This document shows positions 1 to 9,093 of a stretch of DNA of 64,000 bases, piece by piece. The position numbers were made by a program, and so were the translations under genes. The first letter of the stretch is position 1; every line of letters starts with the position of its first letter. The notes under the pieces are model-generated. The model had not been told where the DNA came from and did no database searches. It worked only from the letters and a program-made list of their open reading frames with translations. This stretch comes from Thiofilum flexile DSM 14609 (lineage in GTDB: Bacteria; Pseudomonadota; Gammaproteobacteria; Thiotrichales; Thiotrichaceae), in NCBI RefSeq assembly GCF_000380185.1, contig NZ_KB904780.1, positions 1-64,000 on the forward strand, written 5' to 3'.

Positions 1-259
1 ATCGCAGGCTTGGTGAGCCTTTACCTCACCAACTACCTAATCCAACGCGGGCTCATCCAATAGTGGCCGAAGCCTTTCCTCCGTAGAGCGTATGCGGTAT
101 TAATCTGGATTTCTCCAGGCTATCCCCCGCTACTGGGTAGATTCCCACGTGTTACTCACCCGTGCGCCACTCTCATCCCCGAAGGGACTACCGTTCGACT
201 TGCATGTCTTAAGCATACCGCCAGCGTTCAATCTGAGCCAGGATCAAACTCTTCAGTTT
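1..259 (-). rRNA. 16S ribosomal RNA, 5' part (continues outside window)
   Basis: The first ~260 bases, read on the minus strand, are the start of 16S rRNA. The universal forward-primer site (AGAGTTTGATCCTGGCTCAG) is present at 233-252 on the minus strand, which puts the mature 5' end about 7 bases further out, near 259. The rest of the gene lies to the left of the window. The exact mature end is estimated from the E. coli numbering. Confidence 0.97.
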
Positions 260-483
260 AATCTTTGTGTCAATAGCTTAGCTATACTGTTTAATATGAA
301 TACTAAACAACACCACTACCTACCAACGTGTTTTTTGCTCAGAATATATAATAGTGAATTACTTTCTTGACGAAAGTGAATACTTGATACATTCTGTTAC
401 TACAGATGATTCAAGCACCCACACAAGTTTATTTGCTTTCTTTTTAAATAACGCGTTAAGTCCTTGCTTAACGAGAGGTGCGC

Positions 484-512
484 ACTTTAGTTCGTTTGTT
501 TCATCTTGTCAA
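484..512 (-). promoter_or_regulatory. rrn promoter P2 with GCGC discriminator
   Basis: A second promoter inside the rrn leader: -35 TTGACA (507-512), 17-base spacer, -10 TAAAGT (484-489), again followed directly by GCGC. The arrangement repeats P1 about 160 bases downstream of it, giving the tandem P1/P2 layout usual for rRNA operons. The -10 matches consensus at only four of six positions. Confidence 0.65.
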
Positions 513-644
513 GCACTATTTGCTAAACTCGATTATTTTTCTGAACTTCGATTCACACCGGAATCTTTTCAAACTACTACAACTTCAGCTAACTACTTGA
601 TTTCTCTTTCGTTTTTGTTTCCGTTGCGTCGTTCGGAGATGCGC

Positions 645-672
645 ATTATATACATCTCCTTACTCCCGTCAA
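645..672 (-). promoter_or_regulatory. rrn promoter P1 with GCGC discriminator
   Basis: On the minus strand a -35 TTGACG (667-672) and a perfect -10 TATAAT (645-650) are separated by 16 bases. GCGC follows directly after the -10. A GC-rich discriminator of this kind is the hallmark of growth-rate and ppGpp-controlled rRNA promoters. The A/T-rich run at 673-695 upstream could act as an UP element. The promoter sits between the tyrS stop codon and the 16S gene. Predicted start of transcription is near 638. Confidence 0.8.
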
Positions 673-695
673 CTACTTTCTGAAAAAATTCTGAA

Positions 696-1895
696 TTATT
701 TTACAGTGACTCGTGCAAACTTGCGTTTACCCACCTGAAAAACACCCACAAAACCTTTAGTAATCAATAGGTTCTTGTCTTCTACACGTTCGCTATCAAT
801 TTTCACTGCATCTTGTTCAATCATACGTAATGCGTCAGAGGTACTACTACATAAGCCTACTTGCTTCAGTAATGATGCGATTTTAATCCCCTCACCCTCA
901 ACAACGACCTCAATCTCTTGTAGATCCTCAGGTAAGGCTCCCTTTTGGAAACGTGCAATAAAACTCTCGCGTGCTGCTACCGCTGCGGCTGGGCTATGAA
1001 AGCGAGTAATCAGCTCTTCTGCTAAGGAGAATTTTACATCACGCGGATTTTTACCAGCAGCTACTTCTTTTTTGAGGTCCTGAATATCCGACAGCTTGCG
1101 GAAACTCAACAGATCAAAATAGCGCCACATGAGTTCATCCGAAACGGACATGATTTTACCAAACATATCGTCGGGCTTATCAGTAATGCCGATATAGTTG
1201 CCTAAAGACTTAGACATCTTATTGACACCATCTAACCCCTCTAATAAAGGTACAGTCATCACCACCTGCGATTCTTGACCATATTGTTTTTGTAGCTCAC
1301 GTCCTACTAATAGATTAAACGTCTGATCTGTCCCACCTAGCTCCACATCGGCCTTTAAAGCGACAGAGTCATAGCCCTGAACCAGCGGATAGAGAAACTC
1401 ATGAATCGCAATCGGCTGATTCGATTTATAACGTTTATTAAAATCATCACGCTCTAACATACGCGCTACCGTATGCTTAGCTGCTAACTGAATTAAACCT
1501 GCCGTTCCCAGCCCAGACATCCAGGTAGAATTAAAAGCCACTTCGGTACGTTCAGGGTCTAGGATTTTAAAGACCTGTTCCTTATACGTCTCAGCGTTTT
1601 GTAATACCTGCTCACGCGTTAAAGGTGGGCGAGTGGCTGATTTTCCGCTCGGATCACCAATCATGCCGGTAAAGTCACCAATCAGAAAAATCACATGATG
1701 ACCGAACTCTTGAAATTGCCTCAGCTTATTAATAAGTACCGTATGGCCAAAATGTAAATCAGGTGCAGTAGGATCAAATCCTGCTTTAATACGCAATGGC
1801 TGATTTTTTTTGAGTTTTTCGATGAGTTCTTGTTTGACTAGAATTTCCTCAGTACCACGCTCTAGTTCTCGCAGTTGATCAGCAATATGCTCCAT
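696..1895 (-). CDS. tyrS: tyrosyl-tRNA synthetase
   Basis: Class I aminoacyl-tRNA synthetase that charges tRNA-Tyr with tyrosine in the cytoplasm. The 399-residue protein carries the HIGH-type ATP motif as HFGH (residues 48-51) and a KMSKS loop near residue 227. An S4-like RNA-binding domain covers the last ~60 residues ([14 protein letters not shown]). Length and motif spelling ([22 protein letters not shown]) match the TyrZ/TyrS type 2 branch rather than the classical E. coli form. It is transcribed divergently from the M23 peptidase gene and ends only ~24 bases before the rrn P1 promoter, without a visible terminator between them. Confidence 0.96.
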   Translation of the reverse strand: MEHIADQLRELERGTEEILVKQELIEKLKKNQPLRIKAGFDPTAPDLHFGHTVLINKLRQFQEFGHHVIFLIGDFTGMIGDPSGKSATRPPLTREQVLQNAETYKEQVFKILDPERTEVAFNSTWMSGLGTAGLIQLAAKHTVARMLERDDFNKRYKSNQPIAIHEFLYPLVQGYDSVALKADVELGGTDQTFNLLVGRELQKQYGQESQVVMTVPLLEGLDGVNKMSKSLGNYIGITDKPDDMFGKIMSVSDELMWRYFDLLSFRKLSDIQDLKKEVAAGKNPRDVKFSLAEELITRFHSPAAAVAARESFIARFQKGALPEDLQEIEVVVEGEGIKIASLLKQVGLCSSTSDALRMIEQDAVKIDSERVEDKNLLITKGFVGVFQVGKRKFARVTVK

Positions 1896-2064
1896 ATACC
1901 TATCTCATGATTTGACAACAAAATACTTTTAGCCTAAAAAGGCAGAGCTTAGCTTAGCATGAAACGTCCGTAGTGTTACTTTTTTGCTAAGATAGGGATT
2001 TTTGATTGCGTTAGTACTAACCCCATTTTTCTTGGGTTTAAGGACTTACCCTTAATGAAAGTAC

Positions 2065-2093
2065 TTGCTGTTATTGTCCACTTTCACTATTAA
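2065..2093 (+). promoter_or_regulatory. possible promoter for M23 peptidase/anmK
   Basis: TTGCTG (2065-2070), 17-base spacer and TATTAA (2088-2093) form a moderate sigma-70-like match upstream of the plus-strand pair. Transcription would begin near 2100, leaving an ~85-base leader before the ATG at 2186. The match is weak at the -35 and is offered as a candidate only. Confidence 0.3.
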
Positions 2094-2185
2094 ATTAAGC
2101 TGATGTGTTACATGGAGTATTCACTTTGCTGAATTCAGTACAAAGGCGACCCTCCTATAAGAAGAATAAAAAATGGAGCCAAGCT

Positions 2186-3838
2186 ATGGAGCGATATAAT
2201 CTCCCTAGCGGGGGTATCGAAGTCATTATTACCCAAGACCATAAAATCACCACACGTAATCATTACGATAATTACGTCACTCCTAGCGATAAAATACCCA
2301 CCATTAATCCGCTGGCTCACTTTCTCAATGCCTCACCTATCCATCATCCCATTCGCTATTTTTTTACGCGCTCATTGATGATGGTTTTGGTGCTGGCTGC
2401 TATTGGTAATGTGCCTGTTTATTCGCGTCTACAACTGAACACTCAAACTAATCTTGATGAGCAAATTCGTTCTGCTTTACAGATAGAGCAAGAATTAGCT
2501 AGCTTAGATGAAGCTGATCGTCAAGCTGAGGATAAAGCCGAGCGGCTATTAGAGTTGGAATTAGAGCAATATCAATATAATACGACTAGTCCAGATGAGG
2601 TTGTTATGCCCTTCCCATTGGATAGCTCGGATGCTACTGACTTAGCCACTACAGAGAGCAAGGTTAAAAATATACCGGCTCCTATTTTCATGCTCCCTAA
2701 GGCTGCCGAGTATGGACGCTGGAATCATATTGCTATTACGGAATCTCAGAGCCTAGAAACACTGCTTAAGGCTAATAAATTTGAGCATGTCATACCTGTA
2801 TTGGCTAAAAACCCCGCTATTGCTGAAAATTTAAAACAATTAAAAGCCGGACGGCGGGTCTTTTTACGTGCCAAAGGTAAAGAGCTAAACCAGCTCATCT
2901 ATGCTCAAGACAATAATAAAGCCTTTGTTATTACCCGCTGGGGTAGTCAATACCAGGGTGAGTGGGACAATATCCATTACTCTGCCCAAGACACGGAGCT
3001 AACTTTCAATATAGTTACGTCCCTCTCCCAATCCGCTCATGATGTGGGTATTCCTAGTACGGTCACCAAGCAGCTTATTCAGATTTTTAAAGACGAAATC
3101 AATCTACGTAATTTTAAACAAGGGGATCGTATCGCCCTCATTTTTGAGGACTTTCGCTACAAGGATAAAAGCATTTACAGTGAAAACCTGTTAGCCGCCG
3201 ACATCCGACACAATCACAAGACTTTTCAACGGGTGCGCTTTAATTCCGCTGGGGGTAAAGCCCATTACCTCAGCCCTAATACGGGTGCTGAACTATTACA
3301 ACAGACTGCTTTTAATCGTCGCCCCCTACAAGGTGGGCAAATGAGCTCAGGATTTGGCTTTCGTACTCATCCCGTTGTAGGTAAGTGGCGTCTACATAAA
3401 GGAACTGATTTTGCAGCTCCTAGTGGAACACCTATTTATGCTACGGGTGCTGGTGTGGTAAAATTCATCGGTCGCCAAAGTGGTTACGGCAAAGTTATTG
3501 AATTAAGCCATGAGGGAGGTATTACTACCCTTTATGGTCATATGTCCGCTTTTAAACAAGGACTCGAAGCGGGCAGTAGTGTACAACGGGGTCAAGTCAT
3601 TGGTTATGTCGGTTCGACAGGACGGTCGACGGGTAATCATGTACACTACGAATTCCGTCAAAATAACGAAGCATTAAACCCAATGACGGTTGCATTACCT
3701 AAAACGGGATTATTGACACCTGAAGAACGCTTGGCTTTTAATCGCTATGCAGCGCGTCTGATAAAGCGCCTAGCGCGGCTTCAACTAGATAATGATTCTG
3801 CCACTAATAATTTAAAGTTAACACAGCAGGCAAATTGA
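2186..3838 (+). CDS. M23-family peptidoglycan endopeptidase (OapA/MepM-like)
   Basis: Predicted membrane-anchored LytM-type metalloendopeptidase acting on peptidoglycan cross-links in the periplasm. A hydrophobic segment lies about 60-80 residues in (RSLMMVLVLAAIGNVPV), followed by an acidic/coiled stretch and a LysM/OapA-like region. The C-terminal M23 domain has a complete zinc site: HKGTD (His ~403, Asp ~407) and HVHYEF (~485-490). I chose ATG 2186 because GGAG stands 8 bases before it. An in-frame GTG at 2105 would add 27 residues but has no ribosome site. The stop overlaps the anmK start (TGATG), so wall cleavage and anhydroMurNAc recycling are translationally coupled. The same neighbour pair is common in gammaproteobacteria. 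Confidence 0.9.
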   Translation: MERYNLPSGGIEVIITQDHKITTRNHYDNYVTPSDKIPTINPLAHFLNASPIHHPIRYFFTRSLMMVLVLAAIGNVPVYSRLQLNTQTNLDEQIRSALQIEQELASLDEADRQAEDKAERLLELELEQYQYNTTSPDEVVMPFPLDSSDATDLATTESKVKNIPAPIFMLPKAAEYGRWNHIAITESQSLETLLKANKFEHVIPVLAKNPAIAENLKQLKAGRRVFLRAKGKELNQLIYAQDNNKAFVITRWGSQYQGEWDNIHYSAQDTELTFNIVTSLSQSAHDVGIPSTVTKQLIQIFKDEINLRNFKQGDRIALIFEDFRYKDKSIYSENLLAADIRHNHKTFQRVRFNSAGGKAHYLSPNTGAELLQQTAFNRRPLQGGQMSSGFGFRTHPVVGKWRLHKGTDFAAPSGTPIYATGAGVVKFIGRQSGYGKVIELSHEGGITTLYGHMSAFKQGLEAGSSVQRGQVIGYVGSTGRSTGNHVHYEFRQNNEALNPMTVALPKTGLLTPEERLAFNRYAARLIKRLARLQLDNDSATNNLKLTQQAN

Positions 3839-4956
3839 TGGGTGAGACGACACCTTATTACATTGGGCTTATGTCCGGTACTAGCTTAGACGGTATTGAT
3901 ACAGTATTAGTTAGTTTTGAAGAGGGTAGTGTGCAATTACATTACGCGCTTTGCTACCCGTTGACTAATGACTTACGTCAACAAATCAATCAGATACTAT
4001 CCCCTGAATGGCGTGGGAGCCTAATGGAGTATGGTCATATTGACCAACTCTTAGGTCTACAATTTGCTCAGGCGGTTAATGAACTTTTAGCGCAAGCTCA
4101 GATCCGCCCAGAACAAATTAGCGCTATTGGCAGTCATGGTCAAACCATTTGCCACGCGCCTACTGCGGACATGCCTTTCACCCTACAAGCGGGTGATCCT
4201 AATCAAATTAGCGAGCACACCGGCATCACTACGGTAGCTGATTTTAGACGGCGTGATATGGCAGCCGGTGGACAAGGCGCTCCTTTAGTACCCGCCTTTC
4301 ATCGTGCCATATTTTTCAACCCAGAGACTCACCGCACTGTATTAAATATTGGTGGCTTGGCGAATCTCACGGTATTAAATATGGATAGCACCGCGCCCGT
4401 TTATGGCTTTGATACGGGGCCTGGTAACACTCTGATTGATCAATGGGCCTTTAAATATACTGGGCAACATTATGATAAAGATGGGGAATGGGCACGGGGA
4501 GGTACTATTCACACGGATGTACTGGAGGCTATGCTTAAAGATACTTACTTTAAACTAATACCACCTAAAAGTACTGGACGGGAACATTTTAATCTCGGTT
4601 GGGTAGCTAAAAAGATAGGCCATCGTGAAGTCGCGGCTCAAGATGTGCAAGCCACTCTTACTGAGCTAACAGCTATTACTATTAGCCAAGCTTTACAAGA
4701 ACAAGCGCCACAAACGCAAGAATTAGTACTGTGTGGTGGTGGGGTGCATAATCGCTATTTATGGGAGCGTATTCAGCATCACTGTCCTAATGTGAAGCTT
4801 TTAAGTACAGCAGACTTAGGTGCTGATCCTGATTGGGTAGAGGCAATAGCCTTTGCTTGGTTTGCCAAACAAACCTTAGAAGGAAAACCCAGTAATATGC
4901 CCTCTGTTACCGGCGCACGGGGTGAGAGAGTATTAGGTGGTGTGTATTCGGCTTGA
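3838..4956 (+). CDS. anmK: anhydro-N-acetylmuramic acid kinase
   Basis: Cytoplasmic kinase that hydrolyses and phosphorylates 1,6-anhydro-MurNAc to MurNAc-6-phosphate in peptidoglycan recycling. The N-terminal phosphate loop reads GLMSGTSLDGID. Further family signatures are GSHGQTICH, VADFRRRDMAAGGQGAPLVPAFH, GGLANLT, FDTGPGNTLID and the C-terminal LCGGGVHN. The 372-residue length is normal. The ATG at 3838 shares one base with the preceding TGA stop. A TTG one codon upstream is in frame but unlikely. It is followed by a bidirectional-looking hairpin and a convergent isc operon. Confidence 0.97.
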   Translation: MGETTPYYIGLMSGTSLDGIDTVLVSFEEGSVQLHYALCYPLTNDLRQQINQILSPEWRGSLMEYGHIDQLLGLQFAQAVNELLAQAQIRPEQISAIGSHGQTICHAPTADMPFTLQAGDPNQISEHTGITTVADFRRRDMAAGGQGAPLVPAFHRAIFFNPETHRTVLNIGGLANLTVLNMDSTAPVYGFDTGPGNTLIDQWAFKYTGQHYDKDGEWARGGTIHTDVLEAMLKDTYFKLIPPKSTGREHFNLGWVAKKIGHREVAAQDVQATLTELTAITISQALQEQAPQTQELVLCGGGVHNRYLWERIQHHCPNVKLLSTADLGADPDWVEAIAFAWFAKQTLEGKPSNMPSVTGARGERVLGGVYSA

Positions 4957-4993
4957 AACGTCCTCACTCATCTAAGACCGAGTTTCTTCTAAT

Positions 4994-5023
4994 AAAAAAG
5001 CCCATAAATATATGGGCTTTTTT
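4994..5023. terminator. bidirectional intrinsic terminator
   Basis: An inverted repeat of AAAAAAGCCCATA (4994-5006) and its complement (5011-5023) with a 4-base loop lies between the convergent anmK and isc operon ends. The flanking A and T runs give a U-tract on both strands, so it can end transcription in either direction. Confidence 0.85.
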
Positions 5024-5045
5024 ATTAATTGCGCAATCATTAGTT

Positions 5046-5252
5046 TTAAAGCATTCCACGCTCATCTAACCAGACCTTACGGATCGCTTCTAAAGCTTTA
5101 TCCGTAAGTTTTTCAGGCTCATCCTCAAAATCATCCAACTCCAACACCAAGCTACGTAGCTGTGCGTTTTTAATACTAGCTGGATTAAGCTCTGGATGCG
5201 CCTCATCAAGTTCAATCGCAATATCTTGCTTATCCCTACACTTTAGTCCCAT
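5046..5252 (-). CDS. divergent second IscX-like protein
   Basis: A 68-residue acidic protein with the IscX length and frame: MGLK at the start, an acidic centre (LELDDFEDEP) and the end motif KALEAIRKVWLDE. It is clearly related to the canonical IscX encoded just upstream (5339-5545). It has lost features conserved there: WTD near the start is CRD, and the RFTDLHRW segment is KNAQLRSL. The start at 5252 has GAGGG 8 bases upstream. The ATG five codons earlier has no ribosome site. It is the last gene of the isc operon. IscX binds IscS and iron and tunes cluster assembly. What a second, altered copy does is unknown. Confidence 0.75.
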   Translation of the reverse strand: MGLKCRDKQDIAIELDEAHPELNPASIKNAQLRSLVLELDDFEDEPEKLTDKALEAIRKVWLDERGML

Positions 5253-5338
5253 CGCTGTTGCCCTCATGATAAGAATGTTTAAGCTAAGGGTGATCTTGTC
5301 TAATTATCACTGAGTTGTCGCTGAACCAATAAAAAAAA

Positions 5339-5545
5339 TTAATTCAGCCCTGCTTCGTCAATCCATGCCATTTGAATAGCTTCCAGAATTTTTTCATTAG
5401 AATGATCGGGCTGATCATCAAATCCTTCTAGTTCTGTTACCCAACGATGTAAATCGGTAAAACGAATATAACGCGGATCAACCTCGGTATGAGTATCGTA
5501 TAATTCCTGAGCAATATCAAAAGTATCAGTCCACTTTAAGCTCAT
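5339..5545 (-). CDS. iscX: Fe-S cluster assembly protein IscX
   Basis: Small acidic partner of the IscS cysteine desulfurase, proposed iron donor or regulator of the ISC pathway. The 68 residues follow the E. coli protein closely: MSLKWTD, the RFTDLHRWV segment, ELEGFDDQP, and the C-terminal KILEAIQMAWIDEA. An excellent ribosome site (AGGAGG) precedes the ATG. It lies 12 bases after fdx in the isc operon and is followed by a second, diverged copy. Confidence 0.95.
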   Translation of the reverse strand: MSLKWTDTFDIAQELYDTHTEVDPRYIRFTDLHRWVTELEGFDDQPDHSNEKILEAIQMAWIDEAGLN

Positions 5546-5557
5546 CGTAAAATCCTC

Positions 5558-5896
5558 CTAGTGCTGTTCAGAAACCATATTAATAGTGTACTTTGGTAAC
5601 TCAATTACCAAGTCCTCATCGCCCACTATTGCCTGACAACTTAAACGAGAATCTGGATCAACACCCCAAGCTTTATCTAAATAATCCTCTTCTAGATCGC
5701 TAGCAGGCTCTAAAGATTCTCCCCCTTCACGGACATAAACATGGCAAGTTGTGCAAGCACATGATTTTTCACAAGCATGCTCAATTTCAATATCATTTTG
5801 TAGTGCTGCATCACAAATACTCATACCGGCCTTAGCCTCAATCATTGCACCCTCAGGGCAAATGACTTCATGGGGTAGAAATATTAATTTTGGCAT
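5558..5896 (-). CDS. fdx: ISC-type [2Fe-2S] ferredoxin
   Basis: Electron carrier of the ISC machinery, thought to supply electrons for cluster assembly on IscU. The cluster ligands sit at C42, C48, C51 and C87, the same numbering as E. coli Fdx, with the usual extra C46. The 112-residue length is standard. AGAGG lies 7 bases before the ATG. The start follows the hscA stop by 3 bases, consistent with one polycistronic transcript. Confidence 0.97.
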   Translation of the reverse strand: MPKLIFLPHEVICPEGAMIEAKAGMSICDAALQNDIEIEHACEKSCACTTCHVYVREGGESLEPASDLEEDYLDKAWGVDPDSRLSCQAIVGDEDLVIELPKYTINMVSEQH

Positions 5897-5899
5897 GGA

Positions 5900-7765
5900 T
5901 TAACCTCTGAATTCATCGACGGTATGACCCGCCATCGCCTTACGAATACTATGATTCATACGCCGCTCAACATAAAAAGCAGCCGCTTGCTCTAAGTGCT
6001 TAATTGCCATTTCTATGGCTTGTGGATCAGTACTTTGACGCACAGCCGCTAGCTGCTCACGTGCAGCTAAAATAGTCATTTTTTCTTCATGATCAAGTAG
6101 CTGATCGCCATCATTTTTTAAGGCCGAATCAATCGCTTCGAGTACCCGCTCTGCCTCTACTTGTTGCTCACGTACACGTCTAGCAGCAATATCTTCCTGC
6201 ACACTCGTCACGGAGTCTTGCAATATAGTCATAATTTCGCGGTCACTTAAGCCATAAGAAGGCTTAACCTCGATGCTTGATTTGGCTCCACTCGTTAACT
6301 CTTGCGCACTAACACTCAATAAACCATCCGCATCGACTTGGAAAGTTACCCGAATGCGGGCAGCTCCCGCTACCATCGGTGGAATACCACGCAAAACAAA
6401 ACGCGCCAAAGAACGGCAATGCTCAACCGTATCCCGCTCGCCTTGCAAGACATGAATAGACATGGAGGTCTGACCGTCTTTAAAGGTGGTAAACTCTTGA
6501 GCACGGCTTACCGGAATAGTGGTATTACGATCAATGATTTTTTCTACCAACCCTCCCATAGTTTCAAGCCCTAATGACAAGGGAATCACATCCAGCAGCA
6601 GCATCTCAGCATCGGGTTTATTCCCCGCTAATACATCCGCTTGTAAGGCAGCCCCTAATGCCACTACTCGATCAGGATCAAGGGAACATAACGGTTCGGT
6701 TTGGAAAAAATCTGCCACTTGTGAGCGCACTAAAGGTACACGAGTCGAACCACCTACTAATACGACCTGCTGAATATCGCCTTTAGCTAGATTGGCATCC
6801 CGTACCACCCGCCGACACGCTTGCAGGGTTTTTTGTACTAAAGGAGCAATTAATCCATCTAGTTGAGTCCGCGTTAAAAGTCCCGACCACTCCCCTAATT
6901 GCACGGTTATTTCATTAGCAGTGCTTAATTGCTCTTTGCTTGCACGCGCCACCACTAAGGCTTCGCGTAATAAACGAGGATTATCTGAGGTACTTAATTC
7001 TGCCGCTTGTAGCAAATATTCAGCAATAGCATGATCAAAATCATCACCCCCTAGTGCTGAATCGCCACCTGTGGCTAATACCTCAAACACACCTTTTTCA
7101 AGACGCAAAATGGAAATATCAAAGGTGCCACCCCCCAAATCATAAACCGCAATCACGCCCTCTGCTTGCTGATCTAAACCATAAGCTACAGCGGCGGCAG
7201 TTGGCTCATTAAGCAAGCGATAGACATTTAAACCGGCTAAGGTCGCCGCATCACGAGTGGCTTGGCGTTGGGCATCATCAAAATAGGCAGGTACGGTAAT
7301 CACCACACCACTTAGCTCTCCCCCTAAAGCGACCTCTGCTCGCTCTTTAAGCTCCAGCAGAATCTCTGCCGCCACCTCATGCGCCATGACCGTGCCCGCA
7401 CTGGTTTGAATACGCGGTACAGCACTATCGGTTACAGCGAGCTTAAAGGGCAAATGGCCTGCTAGCGTTTGCATAGTATCCTGCTGACCACGCCCCATTA
7501 AGCGCTTAACCGATGCTATGGTATTTAAGGGATCAGTGAGTTGATGAGCTTTAGCCGCATCACCCACTAAAGGCTCAGCATCGGCTTTAAAATACACCAC
7601 GGAGGGTAATAAATGACGACCCTGCTCATCGGCTAGAGTCACTACCTCGCCACTACGTACCGTAGCAATGAGTGAATTAGTCGTACCTAAATCAATACCT
7701 GCCGCTAATCGACGTTGATGGGGTATAGTAGCCATGCCTGGCTCTGATATTTGCAACAGCGCCAT
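5900..7765 (-). CDS. hscA: Fe-S assembly chaperone HscA (Hsp70 type)
   Basis: Specialised Hsp70 that works with HscB to release clusters from IscU in an ATP-dependent cycle. The N-terminus [10 protein letters not shown] is the family signature, followed by the nucleotide-binding motifs [20 protein letters not shown] and [12 protein letters not shown] substrate-binding and lid region follows to residue ~621. ATG 7765 is preferred because AAGGA lies 6 bases upstream. An ATG two codons earlier would overlap that ribosome site. Its substrate motif LPPVK is present in IscU in the same operon. Confidence 0.97.
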   Translation of the reverse strand: MALLQISEPGMATIPHQRRLAAGIDLGTTNSLIATVRSGEVVTLADEQGRHLLPSVVYFKADAEPLVGDAAKAHQLTDPLNTIASVKRLMGRGQQDTMQTLAGHLPFKLAVTDSAVPRIQTSAGTVMAHEVAAEILLELKERAEVALGGELSGVVITVPAYFDDAQRQATRDAATLAGLNVYRLLNEPTAAAVAYGLDQQAEGVIAVYDLGGGTFDISILRLEKGVFEVLATGGDSALGGDDFDHAIAEYLLQAAELSTSDNPRLLREALVVARASKEQLSTANEITVQLGEWSGLLTRTQLDGLIAPLVQKTLQACRRVVRDANLAKGDIQQVVLVGGSTRVPLVRSQVADFFQTEPLCSLDPDRVVALGAALQADVLAGNKPDAEMLLLDVIPLSLGLETMGGLVEKIIDRNTTIPVSRAQEFTTFKDGQTSMSIHVLQGERDTVEHCRSLARFVLRGIPPMVAGAARIRVTFQVDADGLLSVSAQELTSGAKSSIEVKPSYGLSDREIMTILQDSVTSVQEDIAARRVREQQVEAERVLEAIDSALKNDGDQLLDHEEKMTILAAREQLAAVRQSTDPQAIEMAIKHLEQAAAFYVERRMNHSIRKAMAGHTVDEFRG

Positions 7766-7792
7766 AATCATTCCTTATGCAAAAGTGGGGTA

Positions 7793-8329
7793 TTATGCGT
7801 CTAAACGTTCTTGTTGACGGCGAATTTCTTCTTGTAAACGCTCATAAAAGCGCAGCTTTAATACAATTTGCTTAGCTCGTTCTAAGTTTTTGAGCGCCCA
7901 GACTTGAGCAAATTCACTATAGAGTGTGAGGGTGACTGCTTGGATTTCATCCCCTACCTGATCTAAAGCGTCTAGAGGTTCTGCATCTTCTAATGCCTCC
8001 TCTATCGCTTCGCGCCACTGCATTTGTTGAATCAGAAAGTCTCTATCTTGAATAGTATCCAGCTCATCATTCAATATAATACCCGCTTGCTCTAAGAGAT
8101 AACGCGCGCGTAAGCGGGGATTTTTTAAACCAGCATAAGCTTCATTAATTAATGAAGTAGCCTGTACAGCAAAACGCTTTTCCGTATCGGACTGATTGAC
8201 ATAACGATCAGGGTGAAACTGGGTTTGTAAAGCTCTAAAACGTTGCGTCAACACTACAGGATCTACCTCAAACTGCAGCGGTAGACCAAATAATTCAAAC
8301 CATTGGGTGGGCAGAGTGATACTTTGCAT
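7793..8329 (-). CDS. hscB: Fe-S assembly co-chaperone HscB (J-domain)
   Basis: DnaJ-type co-chaperone that delivers IscU to HscA and stimulates its ATPase. The N-terminal J-domain carries the essential HPD motif (QFHPDRYV). The C-terminal three-helix IscU-binding region follows. The likely start is the ATG at 8329, which shares a base with the iscA stop (TAATG) and gives ~178 residues starting [17 protein letters not shown], close to family length. An upstream start at 8359 would overlap iscA by 31 bases without cause. Confidence 0.95.
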   Translation of the reverse strand: MQSITLPTQWFELFGLPLQFEVDPVVLTQRFRALQTQFHPDRYVNQSDTEKRFAVQATSLINEAYAGLKNPRLRARYLLEQAGIILNDELDTIQDRDFLIQQMQWREAIEEALEDAEPLDALDQVGDEIQAVTLTLYSEFAQVWALKNLERAKQIVLKLRFYERLQEEIRRQQERLDA

Positions 8330-8649
8330 TACACAGTAAAGCTTTCGCCACAACCGCAACGCGCTTTTTCATTAGGATTAGAAAATTTAAAACCTTCATT
8401 TAATCCCTCACGCGTATAATCTAGCTCTGTACCATCTAAGTACACTAGGCTTTTTGGATCTAGAACCACCTTAACACCGTTAGCATCAAACACGGTATCA
8501 GTGTCTTCTAGCTGATCCACAAACTCCAAGGTATAGGCCATACCAGAACACCCCGTGGTTTTCACACCTAAGCGTAAGCCAACGCCTTTACCTCGATTTG
8601 CTAAAAACCGTTGCACACGCTCTGTTGCTGCTTCAGTTAAGGTAATCAT
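8329..8649 (-). CDS. iscA: A-type Fe-S carrier IscA
   Basis: Iron-sulfur carrier protein that receives or matures clusters for [4Fe-4S] targets. The three family cysteines are present: C34 in GCSGMAY, and C98 and C100 in the CGCGESF tail. The length of 106 residues is normal. It lies 2 bases after iscU and overlaps the hscB start by one base. Confidence 0.96.
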   Translation of the reverse strand: MITLTEAATERVQRFLANRGKGVGLRLGVKTTGCSGMAYTLEFVDQLEDTDTVFDANGVKVVLDPKSLVYLDGTELDYTREGLNEGFKFSNPNEKARCGCGESFTV

Positions 8650-8651
8650 AA

Positions 8652-9041
8652 CTAACCCTGTACTTGCTGTTTTTGTTGATAATCCTCAATAGCCGCACGA
8701 ATCGCATCCTCTGCCAATACGGAGCAATGAATTTTTACTGGTGGTAAATCCAACTCTGCTGCGATATCGGTATTTTTGATCGCTTTGGCTTCATCTAGCG
8801 TTTTGCCCTTAACCCATTCGGTTAATAAGCTACTAGAGGCAATTGCTGAGCCACAACCATAGGTTTTGAATTTGGCATCCTCAATCACACCATTATCATT
8901 GACCTTAATTTGTAGCTTCATTACATCGCCACACGCCGGAGCGCCCACCATGCCGGTGCCTACGCTCTTATCACCTTTAATGAAACTACCCACATTACGC
9001 GGATTTTCATAGTGATCAATTACTTTTTCACTGTAAGCCAT
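8652..9041 (-). CDS. iscU: Fe-S cluster scaffold IscU
   Basis: Scaffold on which IscS-derived sulfur and iron are assembled into [2Fe-2S] clusters. Ligands C37 (PACGD, with D39), C63 (YGCGSA), H105 and C106 ([10 protein letters not shown]) are all present. The HscA recognition motif LPPVK sits at residues 99-103. Length 129 is typical. It follows iscS by ~50 bases in the operon. Confidence 0.98.
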   Translation of the reverse strand: MAYSEKVIDHYENPRNVGSFIKGDKSVGTGMVGAPACGDVMKLQIKVNDNGVIEDAKFKTYGCGSAIASSSLLTEWVKGKTLDEAKAIKNTDIAAELDLPPVKIHCSVLAEDAIRAAIEDYQQKQQVQG

Positions 9042-9093
9042 GTTTCTTTCTCCACAATTGATAACTCATTATTGAACACAGTAAAACACTGTT

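Larger units (their letters stand above)
260..695 (-). other. rrn leader region, non-coding
   Basis: This 436-base stretch between tyrS and 16S contains the two rrn promoters and the transcribed leader. A TGTGTGGG stretch on the minus strand around 418-427 resembles the boxC part of an rRNA antitermination site, but I do not see a convincing boxA. The open reading frames that cross it on the plus strand have no homology I recognise and run antisense to the leader, so I treat the region as non-coding. Confidence 0.6.

Noticed and set aside
149-370. Open frame of 73 codons on the plus strand
   Set aside because: It lies antisense across the 5' end of the 16S rRNA gene and its leader; its sequence is simply the complement of rRNA.
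354-683. Open frame of 109 codons on the plus strand
   Set aside because: Runs through the rrn promoters on the opposite strand, has low-complexity Ser/Thr/Phe content, no ribosome site and no recognisable domain.
6273-6786. Several overlapping plus-strand frames inside hscA
   Set aside because: They are antisense shadows of a highly conserved gene and have no ribosome sites.
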